This document shows positions 1-8,578 of a stretch of DNA of 36,778 bases, one piece after another. How positions within the stretch are numbered: position 1 is the stretch's first letter; each line of letters opens with the position of its first letter. The stretch comes from Arthrobacter sp. Soil736. Its GTDB lineage: Bacteria > Actinomycetota > Actinomycetes > Actinomycetales > Micrococcaceae. The translations under genes were made by a program, and so were the position numbers. The DNA is taken from the NCBI RefSeq assembly GCF_001428005.1, contig NZ_LMSB01000033.1, forward strand, positions 5,753-42,530. The letters are read 5' to 3'. The notes beneath the pieces are model-generated. The model was given only the letters and a program-made list of their open reading frames with translations. It was not told the origin of the DNA and did no database searches.

Positions 1-2
1 TC

Positions 3-935
3 GACGCGGGGATCACCACGGCGGACGAGGCCGTCGCGTTCCTCGAAGAGCAAGGGCTCGACGATCTCGTCGAGGACAACCACGACGCCGCGGAGGCCGC
101 GCTCCGCTGGGCGGCGATGCCTTCGGAGGTGCTCGACCGCTTCCAGCACTCCCCCCTGTCCTTCTATGACGACCCGGAGGGCTTCGAGGAGAAGCTGGGG
201 GAGGACCTGCTCGGCAAGCTCCGCAGGAACAAGACGGTCTGGGCCGCCGCGCAGGAGCGCAGGATCGATCTGCGAGACATCCTCCAGATCGGCATCTCGC
301 GGTTCCTCGACGCCGAGGACGACGAGGGTACCCTCAGTGGGCTGCTGGCCAGCCTGAAGTCGGGTGCAGATCAGCCGGTCCGGGCCGAGGACATCAGCGG
401 CTGGATCGAGCGGTTCGGGATCGGCCGGGCGACCCCGAACGAGGTCAAGCAGGGGGTCTACCGGCTCGCAGTACGGCATGGCGGCGACTTCGCCGCGCAG
501 ATCCCGCGGGATGCACGCACCATGAGGCTTGCCGACGGCCTCTCGCGTGCCGCCCACGGCGAGAGGCGTGGTCTGGACATCGAGCGGCGCCTGATTCTGT
601 TCGGGGCGGACGTCTTGGCGGGGGCCTCGCGGGCGGCAGGGCTGTCAGCCTTGCCGGACGAGCGCGACCTGATGAGGCTCGCCGACGCGGGGATCACCGC
701 CGCGCAGGCAGCCGAGGGGTACCTGAGGGGGATGAGCGCGGCCCAGATGGTCGCGGTGCACCAGTCCCGGGCGTCTCAGACGGCTGGATCTGAAGCCATC
801 CCCGCATGTGAAGAGGCCGAGCCCTGTGCCCTGTGGGAGACAGGGGACTCAGCGCTCGGGAGACAGGCGGTCACTGGATGTGGAGACGCGGGCGTAGCGT
901 GGCCAGAGGGGCAGACAAAGGAACCTCTGGGATGA
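3..935 (+). CDS. Hypothetical protein, C-terminal part (5' end outside window)
   Basis: The frame is open from the first bases of the window and stops at 935, so the true start lies upstream; an internal ATG at 117 is unlikely to be the start because the preceding codons read as similar acidic, helical protein. I do not recognise the family. The sequence is rich in Glu, Asp, Arg, Ala and Leu and contains two similar segments, DAGITTADEAVAFLEEQGL near the window start and DAGITAAQAAEGYLRGM about 215 residues later, which suggests an alpha-helical repeat protein. No signal peptide or membrane segment is visible in the part present. The last 60 residues (Cys, Pro and Gly rich) look less ordered. 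The next gene converges on it from the other strand, 23 bases away. Confidence 0.5.
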   Translation, partial: DAGITTADEAVAFLEEQGLDDLVEDNHDAAEAALRWAAMPSEVLDRFQHSPLSFYDDPEGFEEKLGEDLLGKLRRNKTVWAAAQERRIDLRDILQIGISRFLDAEDDEGTLSGLLASLKSGADQPVRAEDISGWIERFGIGRATPNEVKQGVYRLAVRHGGDFAAQIPRDARTMRLADGLSRAAHGERRGLDIERRLILFGADVLAGASRAAGLSALPDERDLMRLADAGITAAQAAEGYLRGMSAAQMVAVHQSRASQTAGSEAIPACEEAEPCALWETGDSALGRQAVTGCGDAGVAWPEGQTKEPLG

Positions 936-958
936 GCAGCGCCGGGCCTAGGTTGGAC

Positions 959-1546
959 TCAAAGAATGCGTCCGCTCATACGGAGACCGCCCACGGTCTT
1001 TGTATAGATCGATTCGGGTATGACCGCTTGCTCCGTCCCGAGCCACATGAATACCCGGTCACGGTGTTCGCAGGCTATTCCAGTTGCGCCGTTCGCGAAC
1101 AGGGCCCAACCGAGGACGCGGTCGCCGTCGACGTTCACGTGGTGCGGGCTGCCTTGCGTCAAGCGAATAGATCTGAGGGTATCGGCAAGAGCCGAGAGCA
1201 ACCGTCTCCTGGCAAACTCGGTCATCTCGGTGGCGAGGGCTGTGATGAGGAATGCGGCGTGATAGGGGCCGGGTCGATCGGGCTTGAAGGTCGCCAGGCA
1301 CTCGGGTGCGTCGGCTCCGGCGCCCGGTCCTGACGCGATGGCGAAGCGTGCAACCACCGTCTCTCCGGTTGTACCTCGCCTTACGGGTGTGGATACGCTG
1401 CCAGGCTCGTTTCCCTGTGTGTCTGTGCGGACTGCATAGGGGCCAAAGGCTTCGAGTTCCGCCCTCATGCGGTCACGGAGGGAGGAGTGGTGTGGGACGG
1501 AGTCCCTGCGCTCGTACATCGATCCGCCCATGGCGCTATTCTCCAT
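959..1546 (-). CDS. Hypothetical protein, 195 aa
   Basis: An intact frame with coding-like composition, unrecognised family. Possible starts are the ATG at 1546 and two in-frame ATGs 15 and 27 bases further in; none has a convincing ribosome site. It is a soluble protein with no signal peptide or membrane helix. The middle (FKPDRPGPYHAAFLITALAT and following) looks like a mixed alpha/beta domain, and the conserved-looking core ends with a Trp- and Phe-containing stretch. Neighbours are an unknown gene and a kinase fragment, so context gives no function. Confidence 0.4.
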   Translation of the reverse strand: MENSAMGGSMYERRDSVPHHSSLRDRMRAELEAFGPYAVRTDTQGNEPGSVSTPVRRGTTGETVVARFAIASGPGAGADAPECLATFKPDRPGPYHAAFLITALATEMTEFARRRLLSALADTLRSIRLTQGSPHHVNVDGDRVLGWALFANGATGIACEHRDRVFMWLGTEQAVIPESIYTKTVGGLRMSGRIL

Positions 1547-1825
1547 TGAGCCGCTGCGTGATGGCCATCCCCACTAGGGATTGCTCGGCAAAATAAGGAA
1601 CTAAGGCCCCCTCCGTGAACGGGCTACAGCTCGCTCGCAAGCTTCGAGCAGTAGTTGCATGGTCGTAGCTCATCACTAAGGTGCGAGGTCAAACGTGGCC
1701 TCAATACAGCCCGAACCCGTCGGAATGCTACTTGGAGGTCCCCCAGTATTCTCGCGAAAGTCTGGTCGAGGCTGCAGGCCCCTTAGGGGGCAGTATCGGT
1801 TTTCAACGCGAGCCCTAGTAGGACC

Positions 1826-2115
1826 ATGAAAAGCGCTGGTGTGGAGGTCGTCTTCTCCGCAGGGTATTTCGCAGGTCTCGAACGGTGCAAGCCATGGCTT
1901 TCGTCGAGCGGTGGTAGTGCTGTGCCCGAGGATTTCATCCCCATCCCGTTGATCAAGTATCAGCCAGTCTTCACCAGACCTGAGACATCGATGCGCCTGC
2001 AAAAGCAGGAGACAGCTGCTCCGTTGAAAATGATCGGTGAAGGTTCGTACGCCATCGTCTACTCATTCATCGATCCGGACTACGGCATCAAGGTGGCGGT
2101 CGAGCGTGAGCCTGC
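1826..2115 (+). pseudogene. Serine/threonine protein kinase, N-terminal fragment
   Basis: About 97 residues from the ATG at 1826 read as the start of a protein kinase domain: IGEGSYAIVYSF is the glycine-rich nucleotide loop, and YGIKVAV is the following beta strand that normally carries the ATP-binding Lys. Similarity ends abruptly after VAVE; no HRD or DFG catalytic motifs follow in any frame. From about 2230 onward the DNA is a piece of comEC on the other strand, so the kinase was cut by a rearrangement. The frame itself stays open to 2797, but that continuation is the Arg/Gln/His-rich antisense of comEC and is not a real protein. Confidence 0.6.
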
Positions 2116-2232
2116 CACGGCGCAACGGCTGCACCAAGCCGCGGCCGTTCCTGCGAGGAGGGCCGGGCTGCGTGGACTTTCCTTCCAGTATCCGGTCAAG
2201 CACACAGGCTGTCCGGTGGTGGGCAGCCAGCA

Positions 2233-2985
2233 CCAGACGGATGGTTCCGGCGGGATGGGCCGCCACCCAGACTGCCAGCGCAGTCAGGACGGAGAACAGC
2301 ACCATGGTGAGCAATCCGAACGGGCCCTCGGGCCAGGGCGGGGCCGCGCCCGGCAAGCCCGCCATGAACCTGGCGATGCAGGCCACCCCCGTTGCGAAGA
2401 GGCCGGCCATGCCGATCAGTGCGGTGGCCAGCCACGGCAGGAGCGGCACCAACGGCACGGCAGCCGTCCCCAGGATGGTGACCGGTGCCACCAGCGGCGC
2501 CACGAGCATGTTGGCCAGCAGCGAGTACGTGGCGAACTGTGGTTGCAGCACCACGATGACGGGTCCGCACAGCAGCTGGGCGGACAGGGGCACTGCGATC
2601 CCGGCGGCCGCCCAGCGCGGGACCGGGTGTGGAACCCACTCCGTGATGCGCCGTCCCAGCACGATGATCCCCAGCGTGGCCAACACAGACAGCAGGAATC
2701 CAAAACTGGTACCCAGGGCAGGATCGATGAGCAGCAGGGCGATGACCGCCAGGCACAGGAAGCTCAGCCCCCTCCCGGCTCTTCCACCAGCCAGTGATGC
2801 CAGGGCGATCGCGCCCATCAGCGAAGCCCTCAGGACACTGGCGTCCGGGCCCACCATCAGCACGAACATGCCGAGTCCGGCCAAGGCGAATGCGGCAGCC
2901 GGCAGCCTGGCCAGGCGCAGGCTGCGGGCCGCCAGCAGCAGGGCCCCTAGGATCAGGCTGCAGTTGGCGCCAGTGAATGTTAAAA
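2233..2985 (-). pseudogene. comEC: ComEC/Rec2 DNA-uptake channel, internal fragment
   Basis: The minus-strand frame encodes about 250 residues of polytopic membrane protein typical of the ComEC competence domain. It opens with TFTGANCSLILGA, matching the family segment usually reading AVSGxN near the start of the channel domain, followed by alternating hydrophobic helices and loops such as GPDASVLRASLMG and IDPALGTSFGFLLS. Full-length ComEC proteins are usually 700-900 residues, with an N-terminal OB domain and a C-terminal metallo-lactamase-like domain. Both are missing. Similarity stops sharply near 2985, where it runs into unrelated AT-richer sequence, and near 2233, where it approaches the kinase fragment. 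It is a non-functional scrap of a core chromosomal gene. Confidence 0.75.
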
Positions 2986-3628
2986 GAGGAGGTGGCTCGG
3001 TTCAGGCCCGTGTTTCCCCTGTTCAGGCAAGGTTCTCGGCATTCAATGGGCCCCTGGCACGGCGATCAAGTCGACCGTGCCGAGCTTGACCGGAGGACGA
3101 TAACGCACTTCCGAGAGACCATCTGAGAGGAGGTGACTGACGAACGTTCAAGAACGAGGTGGGTCGGCATGGGCCCAGGTCGCATCGTGCTCGCTCAACC
3201 AACCAGCGTCCGTCTGACGGACGAGAAATCGGGCACATGGATGATCATCGCGTGGGACGCGGGCTCGAGCTCGGTTACGAAGACCCGTGTCCGGCGGAGG
3301 CCGCCGTCAACAGTGCGCCGCCGATTGTCTCCCGAAATTTTGTCGCCCGGGAGTCCAAGTGGGCAGGCTCGAAAAGGTCACCACGGCGCAGCATCATCGC
3401 GATCGGGCGAAATTCGCCGCCCCACCGATCGTGCATCGTCTTGCCTGCTCCCGGAGGTGGGTGTAAAAGGGTCGTGATGTCCTCATACACGAGCAGAAAA
3501 CGCGCCTGCGATTACCGCACAATTAGGCACAACCGCTGTGATCACCACATGCTCACTAGTTGTTGAGTTCCGTTGCCGCAGTGGAGTCGCCGGCTCCACA
3601 ATGTCGCGCTGAATCCGGCCGACCTGGA
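2986..3628. other. Stretch without a supportable gene
   Basis: Short open frames exist on both strands, for example a 71-residue minus-strand frame at 3275-3490 with fairly normal composition (it contains FRPIAMMLRRGDLFEP), but I recognise no family and none has a good ribosome site. This looks like junction DNA between the comEC piece and the AraC remnant. Confidence 0.5.
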
Positions 3629-3778
3629 ATGGATCCTCGCACCACTTCCCCCGGCCTGGCCGAGCTCGGCCGCCGGGTCGGGGCGAACGAGCGCACGCTC
3701 TCCCGGCTGTTCCGCGACGAGGTCGGGATGGGCTACACAGTGCTAGGCACTTGTCCTGGGCGATGCGGGCGGTGGTGA
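3629..3778 (+). pseudogene. AraC-family regulator, DNA-binding remnant
   Basis: The segment encodes LAELGRRVGANERTLSRLF followed by RDEVGMGYT, the first helix-turn-helix of an AraC/XylS C-terminal domain. The expected continuation (W..L R...A, second helix-turn-helix) is lost after Tyr-Thr, where the frame shifts into PGRCGRW and stops. No sensor domain is present upstream. A remnant only. Confidence 0.6.
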
Positions 3779-3826
3779 GCACTCCCCCAGCGAACGGCTG
3801 TCATATTGTGGGCTCCGCGTCCAGTA

Positions 3827-4951
3827 TCACGCCTGAGCCACTTGAACTGATGCCCCCAGCTCTTTCTCGGACCGGTAGCTGGCGTCGATAATCCGCGCCA
3901 CGGCAAGGGCATCCTTGACGGGTGCCACCACAGGTGCACCAGTGCGGATGCTGTCGACCCATCCACGCATTTCCGTGCGGAAATTGCTGATGTTCTCCAA
4001 CTCGGGCAGCTCAGAGAACTTGTTCGCATCAGTACGGGCGAACGGCGGAGTGAAATAGCTCTGCGTCCATTCGGTCCAGCCGGCTGACCAACCAGCCCGG
4101 TCCTTCTCGACGTAGACTCTCAGCCTTTGGGGAAGGACGCCGATCTCGATCATTCCAGCGGTGCCGTAGACGGATATACCTGAGCTTTCGAACCATTCGA
4201 GACGGTCGTGGCTGTCGAAGCTGAACGTAGCGGATATATCGGAATAATTCAGCAGCACAGCCGCGGAGTCCTCGCGGCTCGACTCGTCGGAGAGCATCGC
4301 GGACTTGCGAACTCGTGCATTGACGGACTCGGGGACCCCAAACATGCTGACCAGGGAATCGATCATGTGGCACCCGATGATCCACAGCGCCCCTCCCATG
4401 TCCGCCGGCTGATTTAGATGTGCAGTGAGATGCTCACCGGCCAGGGCGGCACCTCTGGCCGACACACTGACCACATTCCCGATGGTCCCGGCGTCTATGA
4501 GCTCCTTTGCCCGAGTGACCGACTGCGCCAGGCGAACGTTGTAGCCGACCTGGACTACCAACCCCGGAGCAGCCAGGATCTCCGCCTCGGCCAGCTTCAG
4601 CAGGTCATCGACAGTTCCGCCGCCCGGCTTCTCGACGACGACAGATTTTCCGGCGGCAAGGGCCCGCAGGGCATGGGGGACCATGTCCTTGCTCTTGGAA
4701 TGGACCATGACTGCGTTGATGCGCCCGTCCTCGAGCACTCCGTCGATGTCGCGGGGCTCCATGTCGTACTTGTCGGTGAAGTACTGCAGCCGCGGATCGT
4801 CGTCTGCGGCGGCCACAACCTCGACGCCCTCGATTTCGCGGAGGGCACGAACCCGTGCGGAAGCGTGCGGGTGGGTGATTCCCAGGAGTCCTACTACGAG
4901 CGGTTCCAACGGGCTGTCTCCTATCGGTTCTTGTAACAAGGCATCGGTCAT
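3827..4951 (-). CDS. Gfo/Idh/MocA-family oxidoreductase
   Basis: A 374-residue protein of normal family length. The N-terminal Rossmann domain begins VVGLLGITHPHASAR (a variant of the GxGxxG nucleotide loop), is followed by an acidic AAADDD strand end and contains the family signature VVVEKPGGG, where the Lys of EKP is the usual catalytic residue. The C-terminal alpha/beta domain contains GGALWIIGCHMIDSL, with the Asp and His positions often used for catalysis in this family. Members oxidise or reduce sugars and cyclitols with NAD(P), for example inositol 2-dehydrogenase. It is the last gene of the leftward island, 45 bases after a small protein. The start is chosen for length; no strong ribosome site is visible. 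The specific substrate is unknown; a cyclitol or glycoside oxidation is my inference from the neighbours. Confidence 0.85.
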   Translation of the reverse strand: MTDALLQEPIGDSPLEPLVVGLLGITHPHASARVRALREIEGVEVVAAADDDPRLQYFTDKYDMEPRDIDGVLEDGRINAVMVHSKSKDMVPHALRALAAGKSVVVEKPGGGTVDDLLKLAEAEILAAPGLVVQVGYNVRLAQSVTRAKELIDAGTIGNVVSVSARGAALAGEHLTAHLNQPADMGGALWIIGCHMIDSLVSMFGVPESVNARVRKSAMLSDESSREDSAAVLLNYSDISATFSFDSHDRLEWFESSGISVYGTAGMIEIGVLPQRLRVYVEKDRAGWSAGWTEWTQSYFTPPFARTDANKFSELPELENISNFRTEMRGWVDSIRTGAPVVAPVKDALAVARIIDASYRSEKELGASVQVAQA

Positions 4952-4996
4952 GGTCGGTCCGGGCGGCTCACCGGATTGTGCTCCAGGCGAGGTGCC

Positions 4997-5221
4997 CTAT
5001 TCCGTCAGCAGTTGATTTTCAGTGCCGTGTGGCAGGGCGCGGCTTGCCGCCGGCGCCGCGACTTTATCCGGTTCCTCCTGCCACCAGCCTTCCCAAGCGA
5101 AGGATGCAAGGACTCCCTGGGGGAACCCCGCCTCTTTGGGGTCATGGGACGACGCGTTGCCGTCGCCTCCGTAACCGGCCCCATCGACCAGAACCGAAAA
5201 GAGGTTGAGCAGCATTTTCAT
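4997..5221 (-). CDS. Small hypothetical protein, 74 aa
   Basis: Starts at ATG 5221 (or at a second ATG, 5215) just after the sequence TTTGGGGAGGACG, a strong ribosome site for the second ATG. The product begins MKMLLNLFSVLVDGAGYGGD and is otherwise polar, with three Trp residues close together. No family recognised. It lies between another small gene and the Gfo/Idh/MocA oxidoreductase on the same strand, so it may be co-transcribed. The ribosome site is the main support; composition alone would not be convincing. Confidence 0.35.
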   Translation of the reverse strand: MKMLLNLFSVLVDGAGYGGDGNASSHDPKEAGFPQGVLASFAWEGWWQEEPDKVAAPAASRALPHGTENQLLTE

Positions 5222-5249
5222 CGTCCTCCCCAAAGTGAAGTGAGTGAAT

Positions 5250-5558
5250 TCAAAGGTCTGGTCCTGAGCGCTTGGCCAGGTCTATCGGATCGGCGTAGGT
5301 CCTGTGAACCTCGGTTTTGGTGAACAGGCGGCGGCCCGTGCCGTCGCTCAGGAGCCGCCACAGGTACTCGCCGTCAGCGGATACGGTGTCGACCGTTCCG
5401 GTGTGCGAAGTCTTCCCGGACAGCACCAACACAAGGTCGCCCGGGCTCAGTTCGTTCCAGTGGACAGGAGTGGTCGCAGTGCTTGGCTGCGCCTCACCCG
5501 AAGGTCCCCGCCAACGGTAGCGAGTGGATGAAGAATTCAACTGGGGACTCCGTTCCAT
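5250..5558 (-). CDS. Small hypothetical protein, 102 aa (SH3-like)
   Basis: A 102-residue frame on the island strand. The second half (LSPGDLVLVLSGKTSHTGTV, then VSADGEYLWRLLSDGTGRRL) has the beta-strand/turn rhythm of a small SH3-like barrel. The first 30 residues are Ser/Thr/Pro rich. The ATG at 5558 has no clear ribosome site, so the real start could differ. It follows the XRE-cupin regulator by about 100 bases and precedes the 74-residue protein by 28 bases. Function unknown. Confidence 0.4.
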   Translation of the reverse strand: MERSPQLNSSSTRYRWRGPSGEAQPSTATTPVHWNELSPGDLVLVLSGKTSHTGTVDTVSADGEYLWRLLSDGTGRRLFTKTEVHRTYADPIDLAKRSGPDL

Positions 5559-5661
5559 ATTCCGTGAGAGCAGGTGTCGCTCTCTTTCAGCTGCTGATTT
5601 GTGTTGTATGCATGCAGAGCCAAAGCGTAAATCCGCTGCGAACGGGCAGTCTCCGCCAGGG

Positions 5662-6393
5662 TTATGCGACCGGTGAGACAGACTTGTCCGGCTGATGGCT
5701 TCGCCGGCCGACCACCACCCAAATTGCGATGCAATCTTCGTTGAAAGGATTGCTGAGCCGGTGAGGAGCGGAAGAGACGAAGTTGATGCTGTCACCGGCG
5801 CTAAGGGTTCCCGCGGAGGAGCCGGCCTCCACGTTGAGTCTTCCCTCAAGGATGTGGAAGTATTCGTGTCCCCCGTGCCGCATGAGGTTGTCCGGCGGGC
5901 ATGATTCGGTGCCGCTTCGGTACGTGACGCGGAGCAGTTCCACGTTGGGGTCGTTCTCAGCGGTGAGTCGCTCCCAGAGGACACCATCGACACGGAGTTT
6001 TGGACGGTCCTTCGCTTCCAGGAGTCCGGGAAGTTCGTTACTCCCTGTAGAAGGCACCAGAGGTGTCACCGCACCTTCGGATGACCAAGGCTGCCCGTCC
6101 TCATTGTCGGCTGGAGTTTCAACAACCCGAAGACTGGTACCTGTCGATGGAAATTGCCCCGCATCCTGCATTACCGCATCAAGGGACAAGCCCAGTGCTG
6201 ACACGAGGGCGTAAAGGGTTCCGACAGACGGTGTTGTCCGGCCCAGCTCGACCTGTGAGACGAGGCTGGCGGAAACGTCCACACGGCGCGCCAGCTCGCG
6301 TACGGAGAGCTTAGCGCTCTGCCGGGCGTCACGGAGACGCATCCCAAGCTGGATGGCAGCATCCGATCGTGCCTCGGGGGCTGGTGCGCTCAT
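5662..6393 (-). CDS. XRE-family regulator with cupin sensor domain
   Basis: A 243-residue protein. An N-terminal XRE/HipB-type helix-turn-helix (residues about 15-70) contains LRDARQSAKLSVRELARRVD and SASLVSQVELGRTTPSVGTL. A linker is followed by a C-terminal cupin_2 domain (about 150-235) with HGGHEYFHILEGRLNV, including the His positions that often bind metal, then AGDSINF and PHRLSNP. Such proteins sense a small molecule with the cupin and act as local repressors or activators. I place the start at ATG 6393 rather than GTG 6435 because a strong hairpin covers 6429-6465. It is a paralogue of the regulator at 15550. It lies at the end of the catabolic operon, so feedback control of the island is likely. 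Confidence 0.85.
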   Translation of the reverse strand: MSAPAPEARSDAAIQLGMRLRDARQSAKLSVRELARRVDVSASLVSQVELGRTTPSVGTLYALVSALGLSLDAVMQDAGQFPSTGTSLRVVETPADNEDGQPWSSEGAVTPLVPSTGSNELPGLLEAKDRPKLRVDGVLWERLTAENDPNVELLRVTYRSGTESCPPDNLMRHGGHEYFHILEGRLNVEAGSSAGTLSAGDSINFVSSAPHRLSNPFNEDCIAIWVVVGRRSHQPDKSVSPVA

Positions 6394-6428
6394 GGTGTTC
6401 TGCTTCTCTTCTGTGCTCAGTGCGGTCC

Positions 6429-6465
6429 GGCCCACGCGCCACCCCTGCCGGGTAGCGCGTGGGCC
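6429..6465 (-). terminator. Terminator-like hairpin after the catabolic operon
   Basis: Arms 6429-6443 and 6451-6465 pair over 15 positions with a single mismatch around a seven-base loop. It lies just downstream of the stop codon of the TIM-barrel gene (6490) on the minus strand and just upstream of the XRE-cupin start. There is no T tract after it, so it could act as an attenuator or an RNA 3' stabiliser instead of a full terminator. Confidence 0.5.
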
Positions 6466-6489
6466 AGGCTTAGTGTGGATCAGCTCGGG

Positions 6490-7413
6490 TTAGACCTTTT
6501 CGGACTGTTCCGCGGCGATCAGTTGGGACGCTGCCTCCAGTGTCGCCGCGGCTGAATCGTGGGCGCGTGCCAATGCCTGATCCAACGGCAGCAGGCGGTG
6601 GGATTCCGCGAGGATTTCCACGCCCCAGTGTCCGCGCCATCCGGCTTCATGAATGGCTTTGACAAAGGCAACCGTGTCGAGGTCACCTTCACCGGGGTAC
6701 AGACGCTCATTGATGGTGTCTTCCCACAGCGAGCCCCTGACGTCCTTACGGGCATCATCGATCTCAACGATGAAGACCTTGTCCATGGGCAGAATGGCGG
6801 CCAGGTCTTCGTAGCGTGTGCCGCCGCGGCTGGTGTGCCACGTGTCAACGGTGAGCCCGCCGTGCGGGTTGTTGACCTCGCTGATGAACTTCGCGCCGAT
6901 TTCGATCGTCTTGAGGTTGTTCATCGGCATCGGCTCCAAAGCGACGCGCGTGCCCACTTCCCCGGCCTGGGTGGCGAGCCGGTCGAATTCCTGGTGGAAC
7001 GCGGTTTCATCGACAGGCGCTGGTTCGCCTTCCAGGGCCAGTTCGGCGCCGATCTTGATGGTTTTGACGCCGAGGATCTCTGCAGCGTTGAACAGGACCT
7101 TACGCCAGCGATCGGATTCTTCGCGTTCGGGGCCGGTCTTCCACCAGTCCGCGAGGAATTCCATCTCGACGTGGACGATGCCGTTGTCGTCCAGCAGCTG
7201 GCGGAGCCCCTTGAGACCAATGGTCTTTTCAATCTCGGGAAGGTCGGCGTGGATAAAGCCCAGTCCCTTCCAGCCGGCCTTGGCGGCAGCCTCAACCCGG
7301 GTGCGCACGTCGATCGGGCTTGTCTCATCGCCCCGAAGCGGTGCTGCGTTTCCTGCCCAGGTCCAGCAGGAGGCCAGGAGGTCCCGGTTCTCAATGATGT
7401 TCGTGTCGTTCAC
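6490..7413 (-). CDS. Sugar phosphate isomerase/epimerase-type TIM barrel (IolE-like)
   Basis: A 307-residue protein of the AP-endonuclease-2/xylose-isomerase-like TIM barrel superfamily. Metal-ligand positions expected for the fold are visible: Glu in VALEPMPM, Asp and His in GGLTVDTWHTSRGG, Glu in VFIVEIDDA, and Glu in HWGVEILAESHR near the C-terminus. Relatives include inosose dehydratase (IolE), hydroxypyruvate isomerase, and the catalytic subunits of bacterial C-deglycosylating enzymes. The gene begins 12 bases after the alcohol dehydrogenase and ends the hydroxyquinol operon before a hairpin. I infer a dehydration or epimerisation of an oxidised polyol. A C-glycoside-cleaving role is an alternative, but the small partner subunit of those enzymes is not seen. 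Confidence 0.8.
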   Translation of the reverse strand: MNDTNIIENRDLLASCWTWAGNAAPLRGDETSPIDVRTRVEAAAKAGWKGLGFIHADLPEIEKTIGLKGLRQLLDDNGIVHVEMEFLADWWKTGPEREESDRWRKVLFNAAEILGVKTIKIGAELALEGEPAPVDETAFHQEFDRLATQAGEVGTRVALEPMPMNNLKTIEIGAKFISEVNNPHGGLTVDTWHTSRGGTRYEDLAAILPMDKVFIVEIDDARKDVRGSLWEDTINERLYPGEGDLDTVAFVKAIHEAGWRGHWGVEILAESHRLLPLDQALARAHDSAAATLEAASQLIAAEQSEKV

Positions 7414-7425
7414 GTTCGTCCTTTG

Positions 7426-8529
7426 TTAGTTGGCTTCGTGGGTTGAGGAGGCGGCCACGCCGTCGGCGTTGGTGGCATCCGGAGCAAGCATGACCTTCGT
7501 TTCCCGGCTTGAATCCTGTGCCCTTTGGAGGGCCTCGTCTCCGCGGGAGAACGGGACGACGGTGGAGACGATCTCACCGAGGTTGAGGCGGGTGTTTGCC
7601 ACATAGCGGATTGCTGCGGGCCATACTGCTACCGGCGCCCCGGTGGAGCTGGTGATCAAGAGGTTTCGTTCCTGGACCAGGCCCAGGCGCGCAGGGGCAA
7701 ATTTTGGCGTGGAGACGCCCATGAGCAGGACGCGTCCGTTGTGGTCTGCGCTTTCAAGGGCTGCTGCCTGCGCCGCGGAGTTGCCGGACGCTTCGATGAC
7801 GACGTCAGCGAAGGGCCGCCCCATGGCTGCTGCTGCAGCAGCGGTGGTGTCCGGGGTTTCGACCGGATTAACGGCAGCCGTAGCTCCCAGTTTCATCGCC
7901 GTTTCCCGACGAAGTGGGCTCGGATCAAATACGACCACTTCCGCTCCTGCGGTAACAGCCTGGATCACTGCGTTCAGACCGATTGCTCCGAGCCCGTGCA
8001 CGTGGACCGTGTCGGCAGCACTGATGCCACCGATCTTCTTAAGTCCGTTCAATACGCAGGCGAAGGGTTCAATAACCGCGGCCGTGAGCATGTCCACCTC
8101 GTCAGGGATGTGGAAGCACATGTCGGCCGGAACGGTGAACAGTTCAGCGGCGGCTCCATCATGGGTGACCCCGAACCAGTCATTGCCGCCCAGATGTCCG
8201 TGCCCGAGAACGCGGTCCCCCGGGTGGAATCCTTCAACAGCAGCGCCGGCTTCCACGACAATGCCTGACCATTCATGGCCCAGGACGTGCGGGTAATTGA
8301 TCTTGAAGGTCTCCGGCATGCTGCCGTGCAGGATCTCGATATCGGTACCGCACACCCCCACGTAAGCAGGCCTAACCAGGAGCTCGTTGGGCTTGGGTGC
8401 AGTGACAGCTGCGGTGCCGGGTTCGACTGTGACGGCGCCGCCCGCGTCTTTCCGGACCAGGACGGCCGGCACAGTCCCCAGCGGAGGTGCTGCGGGCACC
8501 GAACGCACGTCGTTGACGGTCTCAGACAT
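7426..8529 (-). CDS. Zinc-type (MDR) alcohol/polyol dehydrogenase
   Basis: A 367-residue medium-chain dehydrogenase of the threonine/sorbitol dehydrogenase type. The catalytic-zinc motifs are present: Cys in VGVCGTDIEILHG, His-Glu in LGHEWSGIVVEAG, and a downstream Glu in AAVIEPFACVLNG. The nucleotide loop is VHVHGLGAIGLNAV, with an acidic residue (VVVFD) at the end of the next strand suggesting NAD preference. The structural-zinc lobe with four Cys is absent: the region after GDRV lacks cysteines, as in some polyol dehydrogenases. It lies 49 bases after maleylacetate reductase and 12 before the TIM-barrel gene. Oxidation of a ring hydroxyl of the imported substrate is plausible; the substrate is not identifiable from sequence. 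Confidence 0.85.
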   Translation of the reverse strand: MSETVNDVRSVPAAPPLGTVPAVLVRKDAGGAVTVEPGTAAVTAPKPNELLVRPAYVGVCGTDIEILHGSMPETFKINYPHVLGHEWSGIVVEAGAAVEGFHPGDRVLGHGHLGGNDWFGVTHDGAAAELFTVPADMCFHIPDEVDMLTAAVIEPFACVLNGLKKIGGISAADTVHVHGLGAIGLNAVIQAVTAGAEVVVFDPSPLRRETAMKLGATAAVNPVETPDTTAAAAAAMGRPFADVVIEASGNSAAQAAALESADHNGRVLLMGVSTPKFAPARLGLVQERNLLITSSTGAPVAVWPAAIRYVANTRLNLGEIVSTVVPFSRGDEALQRAQDSSRETKVMLAPDATNADGVAASSTHEAN

Positions 8530-8578
8530 GTTGTGTTCTTTCTGTAGGTTCAGGCAACGGGCAGGAACGAGGACGCTG

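Noticed and set aside
2037..3089. Plus-strand 350-codon frame over the kinase/comEC junction
   Set aside because: Ala/Ser/Arg/Pro-rich antisense of comEC without any domain.
4981..5600. Similar short strings near 4995 and 5556 (both with ATTCCGT) as a possible regulatory repeat
   Set aside because: Shared core is only about seven bases and the placement relative to starts differs.
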